Assembly (NCBI GenBank): GCA_009928125.1
Contig: RFVJ01000002.1
Span: forward strand, 1 to 56,613
Length of the DNA: 56,613 bases
Direction: 5' to 3'
Origin: Betaproteobacteria bacterium
Lineage (GTDB): Bacteria; Pseudomonadota; Gammaproteobacteria; Burkholderiales; Burkholderiaceae_C
Position numbers and translations under genes: made by a program. Shown here piece by piece: positions 47,895-56,613 of this stretch; position 1 is the first letter of the stretch; every line of letters begins with the position of its first letter. The notes beneath the pieces were generated by a model, which ran no database searches, was not told the origin of the DNA, and was given only the letters and a program-made list of their open reading frames with translations.

Positions 47895-48743
47895 ATGACA
47901 ACTTCAGTGTGGCAAACCTCTCGATTCAGCATTGACCTGACTCAACCCAAAGTCATGGCCATCGTGAATCTGACGCCTGATTCATTTTCAGATGGGGGGC
48001 AGTACACCCATCTGAAACAAGCCTTGGACCATGCGCAAACAATGTTGGCGCAAGGTGCTGACATCTTGGACATTGGTGGGGAATCGTCACGGCCAGGGGC
48101 GAAGTCCGTCAGCTTGGATGAAGAACTGGCGCGTATCGTGCCCTTTATCAAAGAAGCCTTGCGGTGGCATGTGCCGCTGTCGGTCGACACTGCCAAACCC
48201 GACGTGATGAAAGTGGTGCTGGACATGGGCGTTGACATCGTCAACGACATCTGGGCCCTGCGCCAAGCGGGGGCCGTGGAGGTCGTTTCCCAACATGCCG
48301 GTTGTGGGGTATGCCTGATGCACATGCACCGAGATCCTCAAACCATGTTGGCGCAACCCATGAAGGGTGATGCAATTTCAGAGGTCAAAGATTTTCTGTC
48401 CCAGAGGTTGCAAGTCTTGACGGAGAACGGTGTCGATCCGAGCCGCATTGTTCTGGACCCTGGCATCGGATTTGGCAAAACCTTAGACCAAAATCTCAGT
48501 TTATTGAACCGGCAATCTGAACTCTTGAGTGTGGGGCGCCCCTTGTTGGCCGGTTGGTCTCGCAAAGGTTCACTGGGCAAGTTAACGGCCGTCAATGGCA
48601 TGGTGCCTGAGCCTCAGAACAGGGTCGGTGCCAGCATCAGCGCTGCATTGATGGCTGTTCAAAATGGCGCCTCACTTGTTCGTGTGCACGATGTTTTGGA
48701 AACCGTGCAAGCCTTGCGATTTTGGCAAGCTGCAAAGGCCTAA
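47895..48743 (+). CDS. folP: dihydropteroate synthase
   Basis: FolP joins p-aminobenzoate to the pterin diphosphate in folate synthesis and is the sulfonamide target. KVMAIVNLTPDSFSDGG near residue 19, DILDIGGESSRPGA near 56, VNDIWAL near 118, DPGIGFGKT near 190 and AGWSRKGSLG near 222 give the TIM-barrel motifs in order. I chose MTTSVWQTSRFS at 47895, giving 282 residues. glmM follows 48 bases later. Confidence 0.96.
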   Translation: MTTSVWQTSRFSIDLTQPKVMAIVNLTPDSFSDGGQYTHLKQALDHAQTMLAQGADILDIGGESSRPGAKSVSLDEELARIVPFIKEALRWHVPLSVDTAKPDVMKVVLDMGVDIVNDIWALRQAGAVEVVSQHAGCGVCLMHMHRDPQTMLAQPMKGDAISEVKDFLSQRLQVLTENGVDPSRIVLDPGIGFGKTLDQNLSLLNRQSELLSVGRPLLAGWSRKGSLGKLTAVNGMVPEPQNRVGASISAALMAVQNGASLVRVHDVLETVQALRFWQAAKA

Positions 48744-48791
48744 AATAAAGGCAACACTGCACTGACGAGCAGGCCTTTAAAGTAGACAAAC

Positions 48792-50123
48792 ATGACACGA
48801 CGGTATTTTGGTACAGACGGTATCCGAGGCACGGTGGGTCAAGCGCCCATCACGCCAGACTTTGTGATGCGCTTGGCACACGCCGTAGGACGTGTTTTGC
48901 GTCAGACCGATCAACATCCGGTGGTGCTCATCGGCAAGGACACACGCATTTCGGGCTACATGTTGGAGAGTGCACTCGAATCGGGCTTCAATTCTGCGGG
49001 TGTTGATGTTGTCTTGCTAGGGCCTGTGCCAACACCTGCGGTGGCTTACCTCACGCGCGCCCAACGCGCTTCACTGGGCGTCGTGATCAGTGCCAGCCAC
49101 AATCCTTACGATGACAATGGCATCAAATTCTTCAGTGCCAAAGGTGCCAAACTCAGTGACGAGTGGGAAAGCAAAGTGGAAGCCTTGGTGGATGAGCCGC
49201 CCGTTTGGGTGTCTTCGGCCGACTTGGGAAAGGCCAAGCGCCTAGACGATGCGGCTGGTCGCTACATTGAATTTTGCAAGAGCACCTTCAGCAATGACTT
49301 CACCCTCAAGGGCATGAAAATTGTGGTGGATGCTGCCAACGGCGCTGCCTATCAAATTGCACCCAAAGTTTTCCATGAATTGGGTGCGGATGTGATTGCC
49401 ATTGGCTGTTCTCCCGATGGCCTGAACATCAACAAAGGTGTGGGCGCAACGCACCCAGAAGCGCTGGTGGCAGCCGTTCAGCAACACGGTGCCAATTACG
49501 GCATTGCTTTGGATGGCGACGCCGATCGGCTTCAAGTGGTGGACAACACAGGCCGCTTGTACAACGGTGATGAATTGTTGTATTTGATGGTCAGCGATCG
49601 CATTGCGCGTGATGAAGTGGTGCCTGGTGTGGTGGGCACCCTCATGACCAACATGGCAGTTGAACTGGCATTGAAACGCAAGGGCATCGAATTCATTCGC
49701 AGCAAAGTCGGTGACAGGTATGTTCTAGAGGCGCTGCTTGAAAAATCTTGGTTGCTGGGGGGTGAGGGCTCGGGTCACTTGTTGGCCTTGGACAAACACA
49801 CCACAGGCGATGGCCTGATCAGTGCCTTGCAAGTTTTGCAAGCATGCGTCGCCACGGGGCAGACCATGTCGCAATTGTTGGCCGAAGTCACCTTGTTCCC
49901 TCAGGTTTTGATCAATGTGCGCATTGCCAAAGACCAAAACTGGAAAGACAGCCCGCAATTGGCTGCCGTCACCCAAGCCGTGGAGACTGAGTTGGGCGAT
50001 TCCGGTCGTATTCTCATTCGTGCCAGCGGGACAGAACCTTTGGTCCGTGTGATGGTGGAGGCCAAAGATCTGGCGATGGCGAAGCGCTGTGCAGAAAAAT
50101 TGGCTGCAACCCTGCATCAATAA
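48792..50123 (+). CDS. glmM: phosphoglucosamine mutase
   Basis: GlmM converts glucosamine-6-phosphate to glucosamine-1-phosphate for peptidoglycan and lipid [13 protein letters not shown] opens the protein. The phosphoserine loop is [19 protein letters not shown] (Ser near residue 102), the metal loop is LDGDADR near 242, the sugar loop GGEGSGH near 325, and the phosphate loop [15 protein letters not shown] near 410. Length of 443 residues is normal. The last seven bases overlap the convergent ppsR. Confidence 0.97.
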   Translation: MTRRYFGTDGIRGTVGQAPITPDFVMRLAHAVGRVLRQTDQHPVVLIGKDTRISGYMLESALESGFNSAGVDVVLLGPVPTPAVAYLTRAQRASLGVVISASHNPYDDNGIKFFSAKGAKLSDEWESKVEALVDEPPVWVSSADLGKAKRLDDAAGRYIEFCKSTFSNDFTLKGMKIVVDAANGAAYQIAPKVFHELGADVIAIGCSPDGLNINKGVGATHPEALVAAVQQHGANYGIALDGDADRLQVVDNTGRLYNGDELLYLMVSDRIARDEVVPGVVGTLMTNMAVELALKRKGIEFIRSKVGDRYVLEALLEKSWLLGGEGSGHLLALDKHTTGDGLISALQVLQACVATGQTMSQLLAEVTLFPQVLINVRIAKDQNWKDSPQLAAVTQAVETELGDSGRILIRASGTEPLVRVMVEAKDLAMAKRCAEKLAATLHQ

Positions 50124-50938
50124 ATCAAGCGCTCGGGCTTGATTTCCTGCAGGATGGTGGTGGCAATTTCTTCAATCGATTTGTGCGTGGTTGAAAGCCA
50201 TCGAATGCCAGACCTTCGCATCATGGCTTCAGCGTCGGCCACCTCTTGGATGCAGTTTTGCAAACTGGCGTACTTGGAGTTTGGACGTCTCTCGCTTCGA
50301 ATTTCTGACAAACGCTCAGGGTGGATGGTGAGGCCAAAAATCTTTTTGCGGTGAGGCACCAATGCTGGCGGCAATTGCTTGCGTTCAAAGTCTTCCGGAA
50401 TCAGGGGGTAATTGGCAGCCTTCAGGCCGTGCTGCATGGCCAGGTAAAGGCTGGTCGGTGTTTTGCCGCTGCGGCTGACGCCCACCAAAATCACCTCAGC
50501 AGACTCCAGGTCTCGGCTGGTTTGGCCATCATCGTGCGACAAAGAGAAGTTGATGGCCTCAATGCGGTCGTGGTATTCCTTGCTTTTGCTGGCATCCGAG
50601 AAGCGGCCCACCCGGTGGTGTGACTTCAAGCCCAACTCTTGTTCCAGTGGGTTCACAAAGGTGCCAAACATGTCCAGCAGCATGCCTTTGCAACCCTCCC
50701 GGATGACTTCCAAGACCTCCATGTTCACCAATGTGGTGAACACAATGGGCTTGATGTTCTCAATCTCAGCCGTGTGATTGATTTGGCGGACAGCCTGATG
50801 TGCCTTGTCGACGGAGTCGACAAAGGGCAATCGGACATGCCTTGTTTTCATCTCGAACTGGGCCAAGATGGCGTTGCCAAAGGTTTCGGCGGTGATTCCA
50901 GTGCCGTCGGAGATGAAAAATACGGTTCTATGGGGCAT
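50117..50938 (-). CDS. ppsR: phosphoenolpyruvate synthase regulatory protein (bifunctional kinase/phosphorylase)
   Basis: PpsR inactivates PEP synthase by ADP-dependent phosphorylation of a Thr and reactivates it by phosphate-dependent removal. [21 protein letters not shown] is the characteristic start. The P-loop is [14 protein letters not shown] near residue 155. [31 protein letters not shown] near 110 is also typical of the DUF299 family. Length of 273 residues is normal. It is divergent from ppsA, its expected target, across 154 bases. Confidence 0.95.
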   Translation of the reverse strand: MPHRTVFFISDGTGITAETFGNAILAQFEMKTRHVRLPFVDSVDKAHQAVRQINHTAEIENIKPIVFTTLVNMEVLEVIREGCKGMLLDMFGTFVNPLEQELGLKSHHRVGRFSDASKSKEYHDRIEAINFSLSHDDGQTSRDLESAEVILVGVSRSGKTPTSLYLAMQHGLKAANYPLIPEDFERKQLPPALVPHRKKIFGLTIHPERLSEIRSERRPNSKYASLQNCIQEVADAEAMMRRSGIRWLSTTHKSIEEIATTILQEIKPERLIY

Positions 50939-51092
50939 TGTTGAAATTCTAAGCTTGAAGGCGGGGCGTTGCGTCCTAAAATCACATCCATTATCTACCC
51001 CCCGCTGGCGCTTCAGAATCAATTCCAACAACAAGCAAGATTCTGAGGGTCGGTTCGGGCTGCAATGCCGATTTTTTAACTTTGGAGCTTTT

Positions 51093-53489
51093 ATGTCTAA
51101 CCTTTTTGCAAAGGACGCCTTGGTCGTTCCCTTTGAACAACTTCGAATGACAGATGTCGAGTCTGTGGGCGGTAAAAACGCCAGCTTGGGGGAGATGATT
51201 TCTCAACTGCCAGGCGGTGTTCGTGTACCTACAGGGTTTGCAACCACGGCTTATGCGTTTCGTGCTTTTTTGAAACACGATGGTTTGGTGGATCGCATCA
51301 ACCAAAAACTGGACGCCTTGGACGTTGAAGATGTTCGCGCCTTGGCAACGGTTGGCGCTGAAATCCGTGCCATGGTCGAAGCCCAGCCTTTTCCGGCCGA
51401 TTTGGAAAAAGCCATACGCGATCAATTTGCCGCATTGAGTGCGGGCAATGCACAAGCTTCTTTTGCAGTTCGTTCTTCAGCGACCGCGGAAGATTTGCCA
51501 GATGCCTCTTTTGCGGGTCAGCAAGAAACCTTCCTCAATGTGGTGGGCATTGACGACGTGTTGCACAAAATGAAAGAGGTGTTTGCGTCGCTGTACAACG
51601 ACCGCGCGATCAGTTATCGCGTGCACAAAGGTTTCGCGCATGCCGAGGTGGCGTTGTCGGCAGGTGTGCAGCGCATGGTTCGCTCCGACTTGGGCGCTGC
51701 CGGTGTGATGTTCACCATCGACACCGAAACTGGTTTTGAAGATGTTGTTTTCATCACGTCCAGCTACGGCTTGGGCGAGACGGTGGTGCAGGGGGCCGTG
51801 AATCCTGACGAGTTTTATGTTCACAAGCCCATGTTGGCTGCTGGCAAACAAGCCGTCATACGACGCAACCTGGGTTCTAAATTGATTCAGATGGTTTTTT
51901 CAACCCCTGAAGAAAAGGCCAGTACCGGCAAGTTGGTTCAAACAGTTGACGTTGGCATGGAGATGCGCAACCGTTACTCCCTCAGCGATGCCGACATCAC
52001 CCAGTTGGCGCAATATGCCATGGTCATTGAGAAACACTATGGCCGACCCATGGACATTGAGTGGGGCAAGGATGGCACAGATGGCCTTTTGTACATCTTG
52101 CAAGCGCGACCAGAGACTGTCAAAAGCCAATCCAAGGGCACGGCTGAGTTGCGCTACAAACTCAAAGGCAAGGGCGCGGTCTTGGCTGAAGGTCGGGCCA
52201 TTGGTCAGAAAATTGGCACGGGCCCCGTTCGATTGGTTCACAGCATTGCCGAAATGGACCAAGTTCAAGCTGGCGACGTGTTGGTCACCGACATGACGGA
52301 TCCCAATTGGGAGCCAGTGATGAAACGGGCCAGTGCCATTGTGACCAATCGTGGCGGCCGTACGTGCCATGCTGCCATCATTGCTCGTGAGTTGGGCATT
52401 CCTGCTGTGGTGGGTTGCGGACACGCCACCGAACAATTGAAAGATGGCACCTTGGTCACGGTCAGTTGCGCCGAGGGTGACACAGGTCACATTTACGATG
52501 GATTGCTGGAAATGGAAGTGACCGAGGTGTCACGCGGCACCATGCCTGAGATCGCCACCAAGATCATGATGAACGTGGGCAACCCGCAATTGGCGTTTGA
52601 CTTTGCACAATTGCCCAACCAAGGTGTGGGCTTGGCACGCTTGGAGTTCATCATCAACAACAACATTGGTGTGCATCCCAAGGCCATTTTGGATTACCCC
52701 AACATTGATGCCGACTTGAAGAAGGCTGTTGAATCTGTGGCCCGTGGCCACGCTTCACCCAAAGCTTTTTACATCGACAAAGTCACCGAAGGTGTGGCCA
52801 GTATCGCTGCTGCGTTTTGGCCCAAGCCTGTCATTGTTCGTTTGTCCGATTTCAAGAGCAACGAATACCGAAAACTCATTGGTGGCAGTCGCTACGAGCC
52901 AGAAGAAGAAAATCCAATGCTGGGTTTCCGCGGTGCAGCGCGTTACATCAGCGAGGATTTTGGTGAAGCCTTTGCCATGGAGTGCGAAGCCATCAAGCGC
53001 GTTCGGGGTGAGATGGGTTTAACCAATGTGCAAGTGATGGTGCCCTTTGTGCGAACTTTGGGCCAAGCCGACCGCGTCACGCAATTGCTGGCCAAGCATG
53101 GTCTCAAGCGGGGTCAAGACGAACTCAAAGTCATCATGATGTGTGAAGTGCCCAGCAATGCCATCTTGGCCGACAAGTTCCTTGAGTACTTCGATGGCTT
53201 CTCCATTGGCTCCAATGATCTGACTCAACTGACTTTAGGGTTGGACCGTGATTCGGGCTTGGCGTTGTTGGCGCTCGACTTTGATGAACGTGATTTGGCC
53301 GTGCAAACGCTCATTGCACAAGCCATCAAGGCTTGCTTGAGCCAAGGGAAGTACGTGGGCATTTGTGGTCAAGGTCCTAGCGACCATCCTGACTTCGCCA
53401 AATGGCTGATGGCACAAGGTATCAGTTCGATTTCTTTGAATCCCGATACGGTGGTTGATACCTGGACGCAACTCGGAAAAGTCGATTGA
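51093..53489 (+). CDS. ppsA: phosphoenolpyruvate synthase
   Basis: PpsA converts pyruvate and ATP to PEP, AMP and phosphate, allowing gluconeogenesis from lactate or pyruvate. The N-terminal ATP-binding domain has [12 protein letters not shown] near residue 24 and [22 protein letters not shown] near 128. The swivelling domain carries the phospho-His in [23 protein letters not shown] near 425, next to the Thr that PpsR modifies. The PEP-binding barrel ends [15 protein letters not shown]. The ATG at 51093 follows GGAG and gives 798 residues. The stop overlaps the symporter start as TTGA. Confidence 0.97.
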   Translation: MSNLFAKDALVVPFEQLRMTDVESVGGKNASLGEMISQLPGGVRVPTGFATTAYAFRAFLKHDGLVDRINQKLDALDVEDVRALATVGAEIRAMVEAQPFPADLEKAIRDQFAALSAGNAQASFAVRSSATAEDLPDASFAGQQETFLNVVGIDDVLHKMKEVFASLYNDRAISYRVHKGFAHAEVALSAGVQRMVRSDLGAAGVMFTIDTETGFEDVVFITSSYGLGETVVQGAVNPDEFYVHKPMLAAGKQAVIRRNLGSKLIQMVFSTPEEKASTGKLVQTVDVGMEMRNRYSLSDADITQLAQYAMVIEKHYGRPMDIEWGKDGTDGLLYILQARPETVKSQSKGTAELRYKLKGKGAVLAEGRAIGQKIGTGPVRLVHSIAEMDQVQAGDVLVTDMTDPNWEPVMKRASAIVTNRGGRTCHAAIIARELGIPAVVGCGHATEQLKDGTLVTVSCAEGDTGHIYDGLLEMEVTEVSRGTMPEIATKIMMNVGNPQLAFDFAQLPNQGVGLARLEFIINNNIGVHPKAILDYPNIDADLKKAVESVARGHASPKAFYIDKVTEGVASIAAAFWPKPVIVRLSDFKSNEYRKLIGGSRYEPEEENPMLGFRGAARYISEDFGEAFAMECEAIKRVRGEMGLTNVQVMVPFVRTLGQADRVTQLLAKHGLKRGQDELKVIMMCEVPSNAILADKFLEYFDGFSIGSNDLTQLTLGLDRDSGLALLALDFDERDLAVQTLIAQAIKACLSQGKYVGICGQGPSDHPDFAKWLMAQGISSISLNPDTVVDTWTQLGKVD

Positions 53490-55603
53490 ATTCAAACACG
53501 TCCTTTCAGACAAAATACGCCATCTACAAATGGCGTTTGCATCGCAATGTGCTCTTGTTCCTTGCCTTGCTGCTGAGTCTGATGGGCGTCATGGCTTATG
53601 CGGAACATGAGGGCCTCTCAAGGAATTTGATTGGCCCCATTTTTTTGTTCACAACCGTGATGTTGTATGCGTTGATTGGTGTGGCGGGGCGTACCACCCA
53701 TGCTGAAGAATATTACGTGGCGGGTCGCCGCATTCCAGCGTTTTACAACGGCATGGCCACTGCGGCTGATTGGATGAGTGCGGCGTCCTTCATCAGCTTG
53801 GCGGGTGCTTTGTACCTGCAGGGCTTTTCTGGCAGCGGTGGTCAAGCCGGTGGCTTGGCCTATGTAATGGGATGGACAGGCGGTTTTTGTTTGGTGGCCC
53901 TGTTGATTGCTCCGCATTTGCGCGCGATGAATTTGTACACCTTGCCTGATTTTTTCAGTCAACGGTATGGTGGAAAGTGGCCACGTCTGTTGGCGGCATG
54001 GGCTGCAATCTTGTGCTCGTTCACTTATGTTGTTGCTCAAATTTATGGCATTGGTTTGATTGCTTCACGATTGACTGGCGTGCAGTTTGAAATTGGCATT
54101 TTGTTGGGCTTGGGGGGCGTCTTGTTGTGCTCGTTTTTGGGTGGCATGCGAGCGATCACTTGGACACAAGTTGCACAGTACATGATTTTGTTGATGGCTT
54201 TTTTGATTCCAGTGTCTTGGTTGGCCTATCAACAATTGGGCACGCCCTTGGCACCTCTTGCCTACAGTGCACAGTTGTCAAAAATTGCCGAACTTGAACA
54301 GCGACTGATTTCCGATCCTGCTGAAGTGGCCGTGCGCCAAGAATTCCAGATTCGCGCTGAAGCCTACAAAGCGCGCCTTGTCAATGTTGAGCAGTCTTTG
54401 CAGCGAGAGCGAGAGGCCTTGACCCAACGGGTGAGTGATTTGAAATTGCAAAATGCGGAATTCTCTTTGATTGCGCAGGCTCGTCGGGAACTTCAAGCGC
54501 TGCCGCCAAATGCAGTGGTTGCCAAAGAAACATGGCAACGCGCCATGCACGAAAATTACGAAAGAGCCAAGCCTCTCGGCGGCATGCCTTTGCATGGCGC
54601 CGCATTTCAGGGGGATCCCAACGGTACGGCGGATGAACAAGATGTGTTCAACCAGTCGCGCCTGAATTTTGTGGCCCTCATCTTTTGTTTGATGGCAGGA
54701 ACGGCGGGTTTGCCCCATTTGCTCACGCGTTTCTACACGGTGCCCAACGAGGCTGAAGCAAGGCTTTCGGTGGCTTGGTCGCTTTTCTTCATTGCTATTT
54801 TGTATTTGAGCGCCCCGGCCTTGGCAGTCCTCGTCAAATTTGAAGTCATGAACAATTTGGTGGGAAGTCGTATTTCAGAGTTGCCAAATTGGCTCGCCCA
54901 GTGGTCTCGCGTGGACAGTGCATTGGTCGAGGTGGCCGATGTCAATCTCGATGGCATCTTGCAATTTGGTGAGTTGAAGTTGGGCGCTGACGTGGTGATG
55001 CTGGCCAGCCCAGAAATGGCAGGTTTGCCGTATGTCATTTCAGGCCTGGTGGCTGCAGGCGGATTTGCAGCAGCGCTTTCCACAGCGGACGGCTTGTTGT
55101 TGACCATCAGCAATGCGTTTGTGCATGACATGCGCCTTGGCAATCAAAATGGCGTCGAAACAGCCGAGGGCAGGGTGATTTTGTCCAAATTTGCGCTCTT
55201 GGCGGTGGCCATGTTGGCTGCTTTGGTCGCAGCATGGAAGCCTGCCGAAATCCTGGCTTTGGTTTCTGCTTCATTCTCTCTGGCCGCATCGGCTTTCTTT
55301 CCCGGCATGGTCATGGGCATTTTTTGGCGGCGGACTGGCCGACAGGCAGTTGTTCTAGGGATGTTGATGGGCTTGGGTGTGACCATGGCCTACATGATTT
55401 TCAATGCGCCTGCAGTTCGAGCTTTATTTGGACTGGCACCTTCAGGCGGCATGATTGCGGGGATTCAACCCATTTCGGCTGGGATTTTGGGAGTCCCTGT
55501 GGGTTTCTTGGTGATTTGGCTGGCCAGTTGGGTCTGGCCACAGGCCGAGTCCTCTGACGATACGTCCCCTGTGCGCACAGAAAACCCCTTTCCAGGGCTC
55601 TAA
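53486..55603 (+). CDS. sodium:solute symporter, VC_2705-type, with coiled-coil insert and EF-hand-like loop
   Basis: The SSS-family inner-membrane carrier has about thirteen helices. [34 protein letters not shown] near residues 75-108 and [11 protein letters not shown] near 153 are the family core. Relatives include ActP-type carriers for acetate and other monocarboxylates. A charged segment at about residues 258-370, between helices, is rich in Glu, Arg and Gln and predicted as coiled coil. [12 protein letters not shown] near 490 fits the 12-residue EF-hand pattern D-x-N-x-D-G-x5-E. Start is TTG, overlapping the ppsA stop, so it is probably translated with PEP synthase; a monocarboxylate cargo would suit that. 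The substrate is inferred only. Length is 705 residues. Confidence 0.85.
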   Translation: MNSNTSFQTKYAIYKWRLHRNVLLFLALLLSLMGVMAYAEHEGLSRNLIGPIFLFTTVMLYALIGVAGRTTHAEEYYVAGRRIPAFYNGMATAADWMSAASFISLAGALYLQGFSGSGGQAGGLAYVMGWTGGFCLVALLIAPHLRAMNLYTLPDFFSQRYGGKWPRLLAAWAAILCSFTYVVAQIYGIGLIASRLTGVQFEIGILLGLGGVLLCSFLGGMRAITWTQVAQYMILLMAFLIPVSWLAYQQLGTPLAPLAYSAQLSKIAELEQRLISDPAEVAVRQEFQIRAEAYKARLVNVEQSLQREREALTQRVSDLKLQNAEFSLIAQARRELQALPPNAVVAKETWQRAMHENYERAKPLGGMPLHGAAFQGDPNGTADEQDVFNQSRLNFVALIFCLMAGTAGLPHLLTRFYTVPNEAEARLSVAWSLFFIAILYLSAPALAVLVKFEVMNNLVGSRISELPNWLAQWSRVDSALVEVADVNLDGILQFGELKLGADVVMLASPEMAGLPYVISGLVAAGGFAAALSTADGLLLTISNAFVHDMRLGNQNGVETAEGRVILSKFALLAVAMLAALVAAWKPAEILALVSASFSLAASAFFPGMVMGIFWRRTGRQAVVLGMLMGLGVTMAYMIFNAPAVRALFGLAPSGGMIAGIQPISAGILGVPVGFLVIWLASWVWPQAESSDDTSPVRTENPFPGL

Positions 55604-55618
55604 ATCCTGGGCTATAAT
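55589..55618 (+). promoter_or_regulatory. candidate promoter of rpsF-priB-rpsR
   Basis: TTCCAG (55589-55594) and TATAAT (55613-55618) are 18 bases apart. The -10 box is perfect and the -35 is weak. The pair overlaps the end of the symporter gene. Confidence 0.55.
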
Positions 55619-55702
55619 CGCGGGCTGACCTTGCTGCACCCCATCCGACGCTGGGGGTAGCTTTTTCAAATACCTTCAAGGTAAAACCCAAAAGGAGTCT
55701 CA

Positions 55703-56068
55703 ATGCGTCATTACGAAATCATTTTGCTGATTCATCCGGATCAGAGCGAACAAGTTCCAGCCATGCTGGAGCGCTACAAAGGCATGATCGTTGCCGGCGG
55801 TGGCAAGATTCACCGTGTCGAAGACTGGGGTCGCCGCCAGTTGGCCTACCAAATTAACAAGTTGGGCAAAGCCCACTACTTGTGCGTGAACATTGAAGCT
55901 GATCAGGCTGTGATGGCCGAACTCGAACACGCCTTCAAGTTCAACGATGCCGTTTTGCGTCACATGACTGTTCTGAAGAAGAAAGCCGAGACAGGCCCAT
56001 CTTCCATGATGAAACAAGTCGAGCGCGAAGAAGCTCGTAAAGCCCAACAAGCCGAATTTGCTGGCTAA
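55703..56068 (+). CDS. rpsF: 30S ribosomal protein S6
   Basis: S6 binds the 30S platform as a dimer with S18. [27 protein letters not shown] is the classic start. [31 protein letters not shown] and [16 protein letters not shown] complete the ferredoxin-like fold and tail. Length is 121 residues. AAAGGAG precedes the ATG. It leads the rpsF-priB-rpsR operon. Confidence 0.98.
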   Translation: MRHYEIILLIHPDQSEQVPAMLERYKGMIVAGGGKIHRVEDWGRRQLAYQINKLGKAHYLCVNIEADQAVMAELEHAFKFNDAVLRHMTVLKKKAETGPSSMMKQVEREEARKAQQAEFAG

Positions 56069-56077
56069 TCACATTCG

Positions 56078-56383
56078 TTGTCGGGAGTGACGGAACAAAA
56101 TCACGTTGAATTGACCGCTGGTATCGCTGAGCAAAAAGCAATTCGATACACACCGGCTGGCTTGCCAGTCATTGACTTGGTCCTAGAGCACAGCTCTAGC
56201 ATTCAAGAAGCGGGAACTCTCAGACAGGTCAAAGCCACAGTCAAAGCTGTTGCCATCGGATCTGTTGCAGAGCGAATTCAAACGCAGCCTGTAGGCAGTG
56301 TTTGGAAATTCAGCGGTTTTTTGGCCACCCCCAAAAACGGAAAAAATGTGATTCTGCATATTCAAGAATTCAAGACACTTTAA
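56078..56383 (+). CDS. priB: primosomal replication protein PriB
   Basis: PriB is a single-stranded-DNA-binding OB-fold protein that helps PriA restart replication. RYTPAGLPVIDLVLEHSS near residue 24, QVKATVKAVAIGSVAERI near 50 and WKFSGFLATPKNGKNVILHIQEF near 75 match betaproteobacterial PriB. The start is TTG at 56078 or GTG at 56087; neither has ideal Shine-Dalgarno spacing. Length is 101 residues. Its place between rpsF and rpsR supports the call. Confidence 0.94.
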   Translation: MSGVTEQNHVELTAGIAEQKAIRYTPAGLPVIDLVLEHSSSIQEAGTLRQVKATVKAVAIGSVAERIQTQPVGSVWKFSGFLATPKNGKNVILHIQEFKTL

Positions 56384-56398
56384 TTTTCAGGAGGCCCC

Positions 56399-56613
56399 AT
56401 GGCCACTTTCAAAAAATTCAACAAAGACAAGCGTCCAAAGCGCAACACCCAGTCATTGCTGTTCAAGCGCAAGCGTTTCTGCCGCTTCACAGTCACAGGC
56501 GTCGAAGAGATTGATTACAAAGACGTCGACACATTGCGCGACTTCATCGCCGAAAACGGCAAAATCATCCCCGCACGTTTGACAGGCACACGCGCTATTT
56601 ATCAGCGCCAATT
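56399..56613 (+). CDS. rpsR: 30S ribosomal protein S18, 3' end cut by window
   Basis: ATG at 56399 follows CAGGAGG. The reading frame gives [27 protein letters not shown], then [19 protein letters not shown] and [14 protein letters not shown], the standard bS18 sequence. The visible 71 codons stop at the window edge, so about 10-20 residues are missing. S18 pairs with S6 on the 30S platform. Confidence 0.95.
   Translation, partial: MATFKKFNKDKRPKRNTQSLLFKRKRFCRFTVTGVEEIDYKDVDTLRDFIAENGKIIPARLTGTRAIYQRQ

Overview
The window looks like chromosomal core of a betaproteobacterium in the Burkholderiales, most likely Comamonadaceae. The basis is gene order and protein character: ispD-ispF, a monofunctional RelA, 3-hydroxybutyrate dehydrogenase plus the polyhydroxyalkanoate regulator PhaR, the rpsB-tsf-pyrH-frr-cdsA-dxr-rseP-bamA-skp-lpxD-fabZ-lpxA-lpxB-rnhB block, carA-carB-greA, yhbY-rlmE-ftsH-folP-glmM, divergent ppsR/ppsA, and rpsF-priB-rpsR. 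Family and order are inferred from remembered synteny; no search was run. Layout: 1-4.8 kb holds isoprenoid genes (ispD cut by the window edge, ispF), hbdH, a shortened alpha/beta hydrolase, relA and tRNA-Val(GAC). 4.8-16.3 kb is an accessory stretch of single genes: a Tat-type kelch protein, a flavin monooxygenase, a class II aldolase-like protein, a secreted nuclease, a TonB receptor, a Bug/TctC binding protein, a DMT exporter, a SOUL protein, a lipoprotein hydrolase and a small membrane protein. All the repeats described below lie in this stretch. 16.4-24.5 kb holds phaR, a broken rimO, tRNA-Leu(CAG), rnr, an SDR, nnrDE and a broken amidase. 24.5-38.9 kb is the translation, phospholipid, outer-membrane and lipid A block. 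39-43.8 kb is carA, a carB with three lesions, and greA. 43.8-56.6 kb holds a glycosyltransferase-like gene, yhbY, rlmE, ftsH, folP, glmM, ppsR, ppsA, a large sodium:solute symporter, then rpsF-priB-rpsR, with rpsR cut by the window end. How the genes work together: IspD, IspF and Dxr belong to one isoprenoid pathway. CdsA, RseP, BamA, Skp, LpxD, FabZ, LpxA and LpxB build the envelope. CarAB feeds pyrimidine and arginine synthesis. PpsR controls PpsA. The most unusual signal is a pair of 153-bp palindromic elements at 7731-7883 and 13593-13745. They share identical ends and a nearly identical 35-nt apex, but carry a 22-bp stem segment (about 16 bp truly variable) that differs completely between copies while staying self-complementary within each copy. 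A 43-bp apex-less relative (12653-12695) and a half copy (15854-15877) lie nearby. The second signal is a run of lesions in conserved genes: internal losses in the alpha/beta hydrolase, rimO, amidase and carB (three times), and the absence of uppS from its usual place between frr and cdsA. This is either real erosion or a sequence/assembly fault, and the two cannot be separated from this sequence alone.
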